Below are positions 1-7,286 of a DNA stretch of 18,034 nucleotides, in pieces; the stretch's first letter is position 1, and each line of letters opens with the position of its first letter. The notes beneath the pieces are model-generated. The model had not been told where the DNA came from. It worked only from the letters and a program-made list of their open reading frames with translations, and ran no database searches. The stretch is from DASSUC01 sp035650075 (lineage in GTDB: Bacteria > Actinomycetota > Actinomycetes > Mycobacteriales > Micromonosporaceae). A program made the translations under genes and the position numbers. The stretch spans positions 1 to 18,034 of the forward strand of contig DASRII010000110.1 of the NCBI GenBank assembly GCA_035650075.1, given 5' to 3'.

Positions 1-48
1 CGCCCTCTCAAGGCGGTAGCGCCGGTTCGAATCCGGTCGGGGCTACCA
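1..48 (+). tRNA. tRNA-Glu (anticodon CUC), 5' part cut off by window edge
   Basis: The 3' portion of a tRNA is visible. The anticodon stem is 1-4 paired with 12-15, around the loop CTCTCAA at 5-11, so the anticodon is CTC at 7-9 (reads GAG, glutamate). The T arm is 21-25 paired with 33-37, around the canonical loop TTCGAAT. The acceptor 3' strand is 38-44, A45 is the discriminator, and CCA (46-48) is encoded. The D arm and 5' acceptor strand lie outside the window. Confidence 0.93.
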
Positions 49-61
49 AAAGTAGTTCGTT

Positions 62-96
62 CGAACCGCGTCCGAAAAGGACGCGGTTCGTGTTTT
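62..96 (+). terminator. Rho-independent terminator after tRNA-Glu
   Basis: A perfect 12-bp inverted repeat (62-73 with 79-90) with a 5-base loop (GAAAA) is followed by TGTTTT. It starts 14 bases after the tRNA CCA end and fits a factor-independent terminator of the tRNA transcript. Confidence 0.85.
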
Positions 97-382
97 AAGA
101 TCCTCCACGGCCCGCCAGACCAGTCTCGTCCTGTGCGGTGACTGCGGTTGGCCGCCCTGGTCATCCTTCTCGTGGGCGCCTGGGACGGTCGCCGTGTCAT
201 GGCGTGGGGGAGTAACCACATCGCAAACGGGGCGGCGGCAAGGTCGGCCCGCACGTCACGCTCGTGCGCCTGGAACGGGTCCCGCACCGCCTGGTTGAGC
301 TGTACACAGACGGTCGGCGTTGCCCGTCGCGACCAGTGCCGACTTCCCTCGGCTTTCTTCGGGCGGTCCTGGGTTCTATTCA

Positions 383-416
383 GCGGCTACGTAGCCGGGG
401 CTGGCTGCGTAGCCGC
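383..416. repeat. Nested palindrome
   Basis: A 14-bp perfect palindrome, CGGCTACGTAGCCG, occupies 384-397. Its left part (GCGGCTACG, 383-391) also pairs with CGTAGCCGC at 408-416. Two alternative hairpins are therefore possible. No function is known. Confidence 0.6.
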
Positions 417-591
417 CCGGCTGGTGGGACGGGCACGTGTTGCAGCCCAGGACCGCACGACATCTGCGTGCGGTCCGGCCGTGACAGGGGTGCGCCATCC
501 TGGGGCCGTGTCCTCGCACCAAGTGGTGCTCAGCCTGCCTCTTTCGTCCCGCTCTGCGCGTTGCTTGCTGTCGCCCCACGGTTCCAGGACT

Positions 592-663
592 CTCAAGATC
601 GCGATGACGGCAAGGATTGTGCAGTCTGACTGCACAATCCCGTCCGAACTCGTGATCTTGAGG
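592..663. repeat. Compound inverted repeat with 27-base near-perfect palindrome
   Basis: The core at 614-640 has 13-base arms (GGATTGTGCAGTC and GACTGCACAATCC) around a single T. Outer arms CTCAAGATC (592-600) and GATCTTGAG (655-663) extend the symmetry imperfectly. This could be an insertion-sequence end, a miniature element, or a protein-binding site. No T-tract follows, so it is not an obvious terminator. Confidence 0.65.
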
Positions 664-699
664 GGGTGGTAGGCGTTTCAGGACCGCTGCGGGTCGGGC

Positions 700-1056
700 C
701 AACCGCGATGCGCACCTGTCGCAGCTCTGCCGGCGCCCTGGCCAGCCCGACCGAACCTGACGAATGTCGCGTTCGCGGAGACTCGCGCCCGGCAGGGCTC
801 CATCGCGCCGCACCGGGAGGGCGAAGTGCGCGCCTTTGACCTCGCGCAGGAACCGGGCATGCCCGCGTTGGGTCTGCATGGCATCGGCCGTGACGACGGC
901 ATCGGCAGGTCGTTCAGCGGCGGCTGGAACGCGGTGATCTTGTTGCTCTTTCCAGTACCTGCCGTTGTCCCAGCACCACCCCGGTGTGGGTGATGGCCGC
1001 TACCAGATGCGGGGCCTGGCCGCCGTCGGCGCGGGCTCTGCGGCTTCCACGGGCTC
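700..1056 (-). mobile_element. ISAs1-family transposase remnant (frameshifted)
   Basis: Reading the minus strand, three pieces in different frames together resemble the central part of ISAs1-family DDE transposases. About 1052-955 encodes ARADGGQAPHLVAAITHTG and on to VLGQRQV. About 953-905 encodes KITAFQPPLNDLP. About 907-820 encodes ADAVVTADAMQTQRGHARFL then KGAHFAL. The VVTADAMQTQ segment is the family's conserved second acidic region. At least two indels separate the pieces, and neither the N-terminal third nor a convincing C-terminus is present, so it cannot make a working transposase. Family assignment comes from remembered motif resemblance. The limit near 700 is approximate. Confidence 0.75.
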
Positions 1057-1127
1057 ACGTCAGCTCGGAGCCTCGTTGTGGTCCAATCTGCCCATGTACG
1101 CCGGGGCCGGCGTGCGAGGGTCGAGCC

Positions 1128-1646
1128 ATGCGTGACGTGGCGGCGTGGGCCGCCCGGCTCACCCGCGCGGTCGTCGCCGCCCTGCGCGGCCGTGACCTGG
1201 CGCTGCACGCCGCCGCGGTCACGTTCTACGGCGGCATCGCGCTCGTTCCGGTCGGGCTGCTCACGATCCGGCTCGCCGCCCTGCTCGGCGGCGCCGACCG
1301 GCTCGCCGGGGGCGCCGGCCTGCGCCGGGGGCGCCGCGACCCGCACCGGCTCCAGACCGGTGACGCGCTGGACTTCTGGCGGGTCGAGGAGATCATCCCC
1401 GGCGAGCTGCTGCGGCTGCGCGCCGAGATGCGGCTGCCTGGGCGGGGCCTGGCTGGAGATGTGGCGCAACCGGTCAACGCCGGCCGCAGCCGCTACCGGC
1501 AGCGGGCCGTGTTCCTGCCGCGGGGGCTGGCCGGGCACGCGTACTGGGCGGCGGTGTGGCCGTTCCATGCCGTGGTCTTCGGCGGGATGGCGCGCAACAT
1601 CGCCCGCACGGCCGAGCGGGAGCCGGAGCGCGCCCAGCCCGCGTAA
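1128..1646 (+). pseudogene. Chimeric ORF: YihY/BrkB N-terminus joined to DUF2867 epimerase C-terminus
   Basis: The 172-residue open frame begins with a YihY/BrkB-like (formerly called RNase BN) N-terminus: a charged segment, then RGRDLALHAAAVTFYGGIAL, where the first membrane helix starts. After about residue 56 (near 1296) it changes to the C-terminal part of NmrA-type epimerases with DUF2867: GLRRGRRDPHRL, GDALDFWRVEEI, RLRAEMRLPG, RQRAVFLPRGLAGHAYW, FHAVVFGGMARNIA. The piece around 1450-1475 looks shifted by two compensating indels: the expected AWLE motif appears in another frame. Neither parent is complete: most YihY helices and the NAD-binding half of the epimerase are missing. I treat it as a deletion fusion remnant that stayed open. 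It ends with TAA at 1644-1646. Confidence 0.7.
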
Positions 1647-1780
1647 GACCCGACAAACGGGCAACGGCAGAGGACGGGCCGAATGAGGTATCCCGAACGT
1701 ACGCGTGGGGGTGTTTCCGACGATTCCAGCTCGCAGCCACCGGCTTTGCCGTGACCGTGCTTGAGGCCCGGGTTCTCCTG

Positions 1781-2244
1781 TTAGAACGGGCTCATCTGAT
1801 CGAGCACCTTCGTGGCCGTCTCGACGATGTCGCGCACCTTCGGCAGGTCTCGGTTGACGTCGTCGGGCTGAAAGCCGGGCTGGCCGGCGGTCGGGTACTC
1901 GGCCTGGTTACGGCGGCGTCGAAGTCGGTCGAACGGGCGCAGGACCGTCCCGAGTGGAGGGTCGAGCTGGGCCGACACTGCGTCGAGCACGGCGATGTGA
2001 CCTCCGCGGCTGGTGGCGCGGAGACCTGGTTCTCCAGCACGGCGGCGAGGGCTTTGCGCGCGGCGTCATATAGGAGCTGGTACGCGCCAGCTGGGTCGGA
2101 CTCGGCTATAGCCTGGGCGGAACCAACGTGTCGGTCCGCCTGGCTCAGTAGGAGATCGGCATGTTCCCGGCTGGCGGGGACGCGTTCCAGCTCGGTCCGG
2201 GCCAGCATGCCGTTGATGGTGTCGCGACCTTGCTGCCAGATCAT
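1781..2244 (-). pseudogene. HEPN-domain protein (SAV_6107-like), one-base frameshift
   Basis: This is the partner of the upstream MNT gene. The ATG at 2244 overlaps the MNT stop by 4 bases (ATGA) and is preceded by GAGGAGG with a 7-base spacer. The frame reads MIWQQGRDTINGMLART and then GAYQLLYDAARKALAAVLEN, typical of four-helix HEPN proteins. It then goes out of phase. Adding one C (plus strand) to the CC at 2025-2026 restores GLRATSRGGHIAVLDAVSAQ and the rest: LDPPLG, RRRRNQAEYP (the RN..EY motif of this subfamily) and VLDQMSPF, ending with TAA at 1781. The restored protein would be 154 residues, full length for the family. Known HEPN/MNT pairs act as toxin and antitoxin, with HEPN as RNase toxin. 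Whether the missing base is real loss of function or an assembly error cannot be told here. Confidence 0.82.
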
Positions 2245-2840
2245 GGCCGATCCTCCTCAAGGTCGACGGAGAAAAGCGGGCGGCTACGGATCGACATGAG
2301 AAACGGGTCGCCCTCCGGCGCACGCCAACTCCTGGAGGGCACCCGATGGATGTTGACCTCGCGGCCTAGCCGTTGCTCGGCGGCACGGGCTGCGTCAAAG
2401 AGGTCGTCGTCGTCCGCCTCGCCCACGACCAGTACGTCGATGTCTCGCGGCGGGGGGCCCGGCTCTCCGGCGTACCGCGCTGCCCACGAGCCGTAGATAT
2501 ATGCCTCGTCCACGCCGGGCACGGGCGCGAGCAGGTCGCCGAGGACCGTGGCCGGTCCGTACGTCAGCGCCAACAGGTCGGTCAGCGGACGAGCTAAGGG
2601 GCTCTCGACGTTGGCCTGCAACAGCCGAAGGTTTCCTCGACGAACTTCGGTCACCAGGCCGGTCGCGACGAGGCGGTCCGCCTCCCTGCTCACGGTCGAC
2701 TGTGATGCGTTGAGCCGTTTGGCCAGGTCCGTGACCGAGCAGGCCTGGTCAGGGTGGAGGAAGATCCAGGCCAGTAGCTCACCAAGCAACGGCGACCGAA
2801 GAAGCGGGAGAAGCTGGGAGCGTACTTGCACATCCTGCAT
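2241..2840 (-). CDS. wHTH-nucleotidyltransferase (MNT) antitoxin-like protein
   Basis: This 199-residue protein has two parts. Residues about 15-85 are a winged helix-turn-helix of the MarR/ArsR kind (LLGELLAWIFLHPDQACSV, then ASQSTVSREADRLVATGLV). The rest is a minimal nucleotidyltransferase fold with YGSWAAR followed by DIDVLVVG, the GS...DxD signature. MNT proteins AMPylate or otherwise neutralise their HEPN partner, encoded directly downstream with a 4-base overlap. The fused wHTH suggests it also represses its own operon. I chose ATG 2840. The frame is open to a TTG at 2861, but that lies inside the palindrome at 2844-2864, a likely operator. No strong ribosome binding site precedes ATG 2840, so the mRNA may be leaderless or nearly so. 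Confidence 0.82.
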   Translation of the reverse strand: MQDVQVRSQLLPLLRSPLLGELLAWIFLHPDQACSVTDLAKRLNASQSTVSREADRLVATGLVTEVRRGNLRLLQANVESPLARPLTDLLALTYGPATVLGDLLAPVPGVDEAYIYGSWAARYAGEPGPPPRDIDVLVVGEADDDDLFDAARAAEQRLGREVNIHRVPSRSWRAPEGDPFLMSIRSRPLFSVDLEEDRP

Positions 2841-2843
2841 GCT

Positions 2844-2864
2844 ATCTTGCAGGATCTGCAAGAT
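2844..2864 (-). promoter_or_regulatory. Candidate autoregulatory operator of the MNT/HEPN operon
   Basis: An inverted repeat with 8-bp arms, ATCTTGCA (2844-2851) and TGCAAGAT (2857-2864), and a 5-base spacer lies 3 bases upstream of the chosen ATG. A further half-like TTGCA lies at 2826-2830. Placement next to a gene encoding a wHTH protein fits autoregulation. This is inference from symmetry and position. Confidence 0.5.
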
Positions 2865-2959
2865 CTAGCTTGACTCGGTACGAGGCTGTACCGCGTGCCT
2901 CAGGCATCGGAAGCCGCAAGGTGAACACCGTTTGACAGCACCACCATTATGGTGCCTGG

Positions 2960-3167
2960 GTGGTCACTGTTACCGACGAGTTCCAGCACGCCATCGCCAA
3001 CAGCGGCGACGACCAGCTCGCCAATGCGGCGGCCTCGTTGGCCACCATCGAGGAGTTTGCCGGCACCGAGCCCGAAGCTACCCGCCGGGCTGCTCGCCGA
3101 ACCGGCGGCCCTTGCCCGCCGCGCCACCGCGGCGAGCATGCGCCTCTACTGCTGGACGAGCCTGTGA
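2960..3167 (+). pseudogene. Small hypothetical protein, frameshifted
   Basis: A GTG-started frame reads VVTVTDEFQHAIANSGDDQL, then NAAASLATIEEFAG, with protein-like composition, until about 3080. Coherent sequence then continues in another frame as LLAEPAALARRATAASMRLY and CWTSL, ending with TGA at 3165-3167. The join implies a small indel near 3075-3085 in an original of about 69 residues. I do not recognise the family. There is no clear ribosome binding site, and the call rests on the look of the two halves. Confidence 0.4.
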
Positions 3168-3319
3168 ACGGCGCCATCTAGCTCACCGAAGCCGCCCTCG
3201 TCGCCTCCGCGTCCGCCCTCGTCAAGGTGGGTTCGGGAGTGCCATCGTGGTCACGTCGCTGCGGTCGCTCTTCGCCTCGGCCGTGGCGCCGAGGACACGG
3301 CCGGAGCGGGGAGGCGCAC

Positions 3320-4675
3320 ATGGTCGAGGCGTACGGGGCAACGGCTGTGGTGCTCGGGGCCGGGATCGCGGGCCTAGGGGCGGCACAGGTGCTGAGCGAG
3401 CGCTTCAGCCGCGTTGTCGTCATCGAGAGGGACGCGCTTCCGCAGGGGCCTGCCGGACGCAGCGGCCTGCCGCACGGCGAGCACACGCACGGTCTTCTCG
3501 CGGTCGGGCGGGAGAGCCTGGAGCGCCTGTTTCCCGGGCTGTCGGCCGAGCTGGTGGACCGAGGTGCCGTATGGATGGACATCGGGCGCGAGCTCGCCGT
3601 CTGGCAGCTCGGCGGGTTCCGGGCGGGGTTCGACTGCACCGTGAAGGTCGTCAACGTCAGCCGCTCGTTGCTCGAGTGGTGCCTCCGGCGCCGGCTCGCC
3701 GGCCTGGGGAACGTCGAGGTGCGGCAGGCGGCGGCCGCCGGGCTTGCCGGTGCGGGCGACCGGGTCACCGGCGTACGCCTGGCCGGTGGCGCAACGGTCA
3801 GCAGCGACCTGGTGGTGGACGCGACCGGCCGCGGCACCCGCTCCGACAGGTGGCTTGCCCAGCTGGGCCTGCCTGTGCCGACCGAGTCCACGATCGGCGT
3901 GCGGCTCGCGTACTCGACCCTGCTCCTCCACCGCGAAGGCGGGGACCTCGGGGGCCTGCGCATGGTCGCCCAGCTACAGACTCCGCCGAGTGGCAAGCGG
4001 CTCGGCGGTGCGATGGCGATCGATGGTGACCGGTGGATAGTGACGCTGGGAGAGTTCCACAACGACCACCCCCCGGCAGACCGCGCAAGCTTCGTCGAGT
4101 TCGCCGCCAGCCTTCCCCATCCGTCGATCGCGCAGCTCATCGAGTCCGCGGAGCCCCTGAGCGAGGTAGCCGTCATCCAGTTCCCGGCGAGCCGGCGCCG
4201 GCACTTCGAGAGGATGCGCCGGCTTCCCGCTGGCTACCTGGCGGTTGGGGATGCCCTCTGTAGCTTCAACCCGGTCTACGCCCACGGCATGACGGTCGCG
4301 GCGGTGGAGGCGCTCGCGCTGGGCCGGTTCCTGGACCGTCATCGTGGCTCCGGGCCGGACATGGCGCGCGCCTTCTACCGCCACGTAACGGGAGTCGTCG
4401 GGTCCGCTTGGGAGCTGGCGCGAAGCGTCGACTTCGCCTATCCGCAGACCACAGGCCGCCGGCCGGTCGGCTTCGCGCTCCGCGATCGGTACCTGCGAAG
4501 GGTCATCCGGGCGGCCCAGACCTCGCCAAAGCTCAACCACAGGCTCATGCACGTGTACCACCTGATCGACCGGCCGCATGTCCTGGCGGCACCCGACCTC
4601 CTGCTTACGACCGTGAAGGCGACGCGTAAGAGCGCACCGGACACCGCTGACACGCCACTGCCGACACCGTCTTGA
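3320..4675 (+). CDS. FAD-dependent monooxygenase/oxidoreductase
   Basis: A 451-residue flavoprotein of the aromatic-hydroxylase/squalene-epoxidase-like superfamily. Residues 8-38 form the N-terminal Rossmann motif (VVLGAGIAGLGAAQVL, then RVVVIERD). DATGRG at 168-172 is the second nucleotide-binding motif. The third FAD motif is YLAVGDALCSFNPVYAHGM at 306-324, where GD contacts the ribityl chain. The enzyme probably uses NAD(P)H and O2, but the substrate cannot be told. The ATG at 3320 is preceded by GGGGAGG with a 5-base spacer. The open frame extends upstream to 3227, but that part (MGSGVPSWSRRCGRSS...) is Arg/Ser-rich and precedes the binding site. No biosynthetic cluster genes surround it. 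It appears intact. Confidence 0.88.
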   Translation: MVEAYGATAVVLGAGIAGLGAAQVLSERFSRVVVIERDALPQGPAGRSGLPHGEHTHGLLAVGRESLERLFPGLSAELVDRGAVWMDIGRELAVWQLGGFRAGFDCTVKVVNVSRSLLEWCLRRRLAGLGNVEVRQAAAAGLAGAGDRVTGVRLAGGATVSSDLVVDATGRGTRSDRWLAQLGLPVPTESTIGVRLAYSTLLLHREGGDLGGLRMVAQLQTPPSGKRLGGAMAIDGDRWIVTLGEFHNDHPPADRASFVEFAASLPHPSIAQLIESAEPLSEVAVIQFPASRRRHFERMRRLPAGYLAVGDALCSFNPVYAHGMTVAAVEALALGRFLDRHRGSGPDMARAFYRHVTGVVGSAWELARSVDFAYPQTTGRRPVGFALRDRYLRRVIRAAQTSPKLNHRLMHVYHLIDRPHVLAAPDLLLTTVKATRKSAPDTADTPLPTPS

Positions 4676-4731
4676 CTGTCCTAACAGGACGAAGCGCCGG
4701 TGCCGGGCCGGAGCTGAGGCATGCTGTGGTG

Positions 4732-5463
4732 ATGCGTATCCATCTCGACACCGACCTCGGCGGCGACACCGACGACGCCTGCGCGCTGGCCATGCTGCTG
4801 GGCTGGCCCGATGTCGAGCTCGCCGGCGTCACAACGGCCATCGACCCGGCGGGCCGCCGGGCCGGGTACGTCACGCACTGCCTCGAGCTGGCCGGCCGGG
4901 TGGACATCCCGGTGGCGGCCGGCGCCGAGGTGTCGATGACCACGCTGCGCTCGGCCGGGCCTGTGGTCGGCGACGAGCGGCACTGGCCGCGCGGGCTCGG
5001 CCGGCGCCCCGCCCCGCCGGGTGCGGCACTCGACCTGCTGCACAGCAGCGTCGAGCAGGGGGCGACGATCGTCGCCATTGGACCTTGGACGAACCTCGCC
5101 CTGCTCGAGGTCGCCCGGCCCGGCAGCCTCGGCCGGGTGCCAGTGGTGGCGATGGGTGGATGGGTCCACCCGCCTGCGCCCGGCCTTCCGCAGTGGGGGC
5201 CGGACATGGACTTCAACGTGCAGTGGGACACCCAGGCCGCCGAGATCGTGGCCATGACCGCCCAGCTGACCCTGGTGCCGCTGCCGGTGACGCTGAAGGC
5301 CCACCTGCGCGCCGCGCACCTACCGCGACTTCGCGCCTCGGGCCCGCTAGGCGAGCTGCTGGCCCGCCAGAGCGAGGCGCACGGTCACGACTCCGGGGTG
5401 GCGGAGGTCGGCGCTGCCCATGCGGCCGTCGAAGCCGCCCAGCACCGGCCCTGCCGAGGCTGA
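4732..5463 (+). CDS. Inosine/uridine-preferring nucleoside hydrolase, C-terminally truncated
   Basis: The frame begins MRIHLDTDLGGDTDDACALA, which contains the DxDxxxDD calcium-binding signature of the IUNH family. TIVAIGPWTNLALL and the segment WGPDMDFNVQWDTQAAEI, which lines the active site, follow. The family cleaves the N-glycosidic bond of ribonucleosides in purine/pyrimidine salvage. Only 243 residues are present against about 300 or more. The protein runs normally to HGHDSGVAEVGAAHAA and then ends in an unrelated tail (VEAAQHRPCRG). The C-terminal region with the last Ca-coordinating Asp and nucleobase-side residues is missing and is not found in the other frames downstream. It is probably inactive, a decayed gene. 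The start is uncertain: GAGG lies about 12 bases before the ATG, and GTG codons directly precede it. It follows the monooxygenase by 56 bases. Confidence 0.75.
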   Translation: MRIHLDTDLGGDTDDACALAMLLGWPDVELAGVTTAIDPAGRRAGYVTHCLELAGRVDIPVAAGAEVSMTTLRSAGPVVGDERHWPRGLGRRPAPPGAALDLLHSSVEQGATIVAIGPWTNLALLEVARPGSLGRVPVVAMGGWVHPPAPGLPQWGPDMDFNVQWDTQAAEIVAMTAQLTLVPLPVTLKAHLRAAHLPRLRASGPLGELLARQSEAHGHDSGVAEVGAAHAAVEAAQHRPCRG

Positions 5464-5917
5464 GCCGCCCGCCTTACGTACCAGCGTGTTTTGAACGTGC
5501 GAGGCAGGCCGCAGCGTCCCCGCAAGGCTGGTTGTCCTCGGCGCCTGGAGCGCCGGCCAGCGGCTTGCCTGGGCTGCCCTGGTCAGCCGGGAGGTGTGGT
5601 ACATGGTTCTTATGCTCGGCACCACTGCCGCTGGCAGAGCCAGGAATGTGGCGGCGCCACACCCGCAGTAGCGGCGAATGGGCCAGGCCGTCCAGAACCT
5701 ACCACCTGGCCGGCGCTCCAGCCACGTCACTGGTCGACCAGCTCTGGCTTGTCATTCGGGCGGTGGTTGTTGTTTTGACGTAGTGAGTTTCGTTCTAAAT
5801 TTGCTTCATGGAGCCATTCCAGGAACCTTGTGTGCATCGCCTAGCGTCGCCATGGAAGGCGCCACTGAGGCGGACTCGCGTCGACTCTTCTGCAACTTGA
5901 GAGATTAGTTAGACCCG
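5464..5917. other. Intergenic stretch without recognisable gene
   Basis: This lies between the truncated nucleoside hydrolase (plus) and the end of the large minus-strand operon. The open frames here lack family motifs and ribosome binding sites. The last 150 bases are less GC-rich than their surroundings. I found no convincing stem with a U-tract that would terminate the minus-strand operon. Confidence 0.45.
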
Positions 5918-7285
5918 TCAATCGACGCGCCTTTCGTAGGCACTGGACCAGTCAGAGGGCAGACCCGCCACCTCGTCGAGGAACCGCGCTGCGGTGGCGA
6001 TGCCACGCCGGAACGTCGGCAGGTGGAACGACTCGTTCGGGGCGTGGGTGCCGTCGTCCGGCAGGCCAAAGCCGAGCAGCACCGTGTCCAAGCCGAGTAC
6101 CTGCTGGAAAAGGGTTACCGCCGGGATGGTGCCGCCCGAGCGCAGAAACACCGGCGCTGCGCCGAAACCGTGTCGGTACGCGGCCGCCGCGGCCACTATG
6201 CCAGGACCCGATCGGTTCAGCCCTACCGCCGCTGTGGCCGAGAGCACGTCGAGGCGCGAACGGACCGTGGGCGGGGTATGCGTGGCTATGTGGTGCGCGA
6301 TGGCCTTGGTCACCAGCGCGGGATCCTGGTCGAGTACCAGCCGCGCGCTGAACTTCGCGCGGGCGCGCGCCGGGATCACGCTCTTGCCGCCCGTCCCCTG
6401 GTACCCACCCGTCAAGCCGTTGATGGTCAAGGCCGGCCAAGCGGTGGTGCGCTCGTACAGCGAGACGCCGTCGAGCCCCCACGGCAGTACCGAGCCGGCG
6501 GCCCGAAGCAGGTCCGCGTCGCCGTGCCCGAGTCGTGCCCGTTCCGCCTCCGACACCGGACGCATCCCGGCGTAGAAGCCGGGCACGGCAACCCGGCCGT
6601 CGTCGTGGTGCAGCGATGCGATTAGTTCGCAGAGCGCCTGCAGCGGGTTGTGCACCGCGCCGCCGTACGTGCCGGAGTGCAGGTCGGTGGCTGGGCCGTA
6701 GACCGCTAGCTCGAGCCCGATCGAGCCGCGCAGTGAGTATGTTAAAGCCGGCCGGCATGGCGCGAGCATCCGGGTGTCGGAACAGACCGCGACGTCGGCC
6801 GCGAGCTTGTCGCGGTACCGGTCGAGCAGGTCGGACAGGTTCGGACTGCCGATCTCCTCCTCGCCCTCGAACAGGCAGACTACGTTGACCGGCAGGCGTC
6901 CGCGCTCGCGTAGCAACCGCTCGATCGCCAGTACGTGGCACAGCAACTGGCCCTTGTCGTCGCTGGTACCTCGCCCATAGATCCGGTCGCCGCGCACCAC
7001 GGTGGCGAACGGCGGCGACCGCCACGCCACCGCCGGGTCGACGGGCTGCACGTCATAGTGGCCGTATACAAGCACTGTCGGTCGGCCGGGCGCCCTGCGC
7101 CACGCGGCGAGTACGACCGGATGTCTCGGCGTCGCAACCACCGAGACCGACGGCAGGCCGGCCCGGCGTAACCGGGCCGCCAGCCAGTGCGCCGCGACGG
7201 CCACGTCGGCGGCGTGCCGGGCTGACGCGCTCACGCTGGCGATGCCGACGAACTCCGCCAGGTCGCGTACCGGGTTCGCCACCAC
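5918..7285 (-). CDS. M20-family metallopeptidase (dipeptidase)
   Basis: A 455-residue zinc exopeptidase of the M20 (carnosinase/PepV/CNDP-like) family, normal in length. Visible elements: VYGHYDVQPVDP with metal ligand H76; GRGTSDDKGQ with the bridging Asp; LFEGEEEIGS with the catalytic Glu pair (about 142-143); VCSD with D170; DLHSG with H203 in the lid domain; and THAPNESF near residue 427 with the last metal-binding His. All catalytic residues appear present. There is no signal peptide, so it should act in the cytoplasm or be exported by another route. The GTG start at 7285 is one base after the stop of the serine protease gene, so translation is probably coupled. It is the last gene of the operon and would degrade short peptides. 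Confidence 0.92.
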   Translation of the reverse strand: MVANPVRDLAEFVGIASVSASARHAADVAVAAHWLAARLRRAGLPSVSVVATPRHPVVLAAWRRAPGRPTVLVYGHYDVQPVDPAVAWRSPPFATVVRGDRIYGRGTSDDKGQLLCHVLAIERLLRERGRLPVNVVCLFEGEEEIGSPNLSDLLDRYRDKLAADVAVCSDTRMLAPCRPALTYSLRGSIGLELAVYGPATDLHSGTYGGAVHNPLQALCELIASLHHDDGRVAVPGFYAGMRPVSEAERARLGHGDADLLRAAGSVLPWGLDGVSLYERTTAWPALTINGLTGGYQGTGGKSVIPARARAKFSARLVLDQDPALVTKAIAHHIATHTPPTVRSRLDVLSATAAVGLNRSGPGIVAAAAAYRHGFGAAPVFLRSGGTIPAVTLFQQVLGLDTVLLGFGLPDDGTHAPNESFHLPTFRRGIATAARFLDEVAGLPSDWSSAYERRVD

Positions 7286-7286
7286 G

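Larger units (their letters stand above)
97..699. other. Gene-poor stretch with palindromes
   Basis: I see no convincing gene here. The open frames have no ribosome binding site, no recognisable domain, and Arg/Ser/Cys-rich translations typical of GC-rich noncoding DNA. Structured elements are a nested palindrome at 383-416 and a compound inverted repeat at 592-663, listed separately. The stretch may be decayed mobile DNA behind the tRNA. Confidence 0.5.

Noticed and set aside
148..672. Plus-strand ORF of 174 residues after the tRNA
   Set aside because: No ribosome binding site, random-looking Arg/Ser/Cys-rich translation and overlap with palindromes.
2932..2954. TTGACA at 2932-2937 with nearby CACCAT-T-ATGGTG palindrome as a promoter
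   Set aside because: No -10 element at 16-18 bp; the downstream small ORF is itself broken.
3320..5463. Secondary-metabolite cluster around the FAD monooxygenase
   Set aside because: No synthase, carrier, transporter or tailoring partners are nearby; the neighbour is a truncated nucleoside hydrolase.
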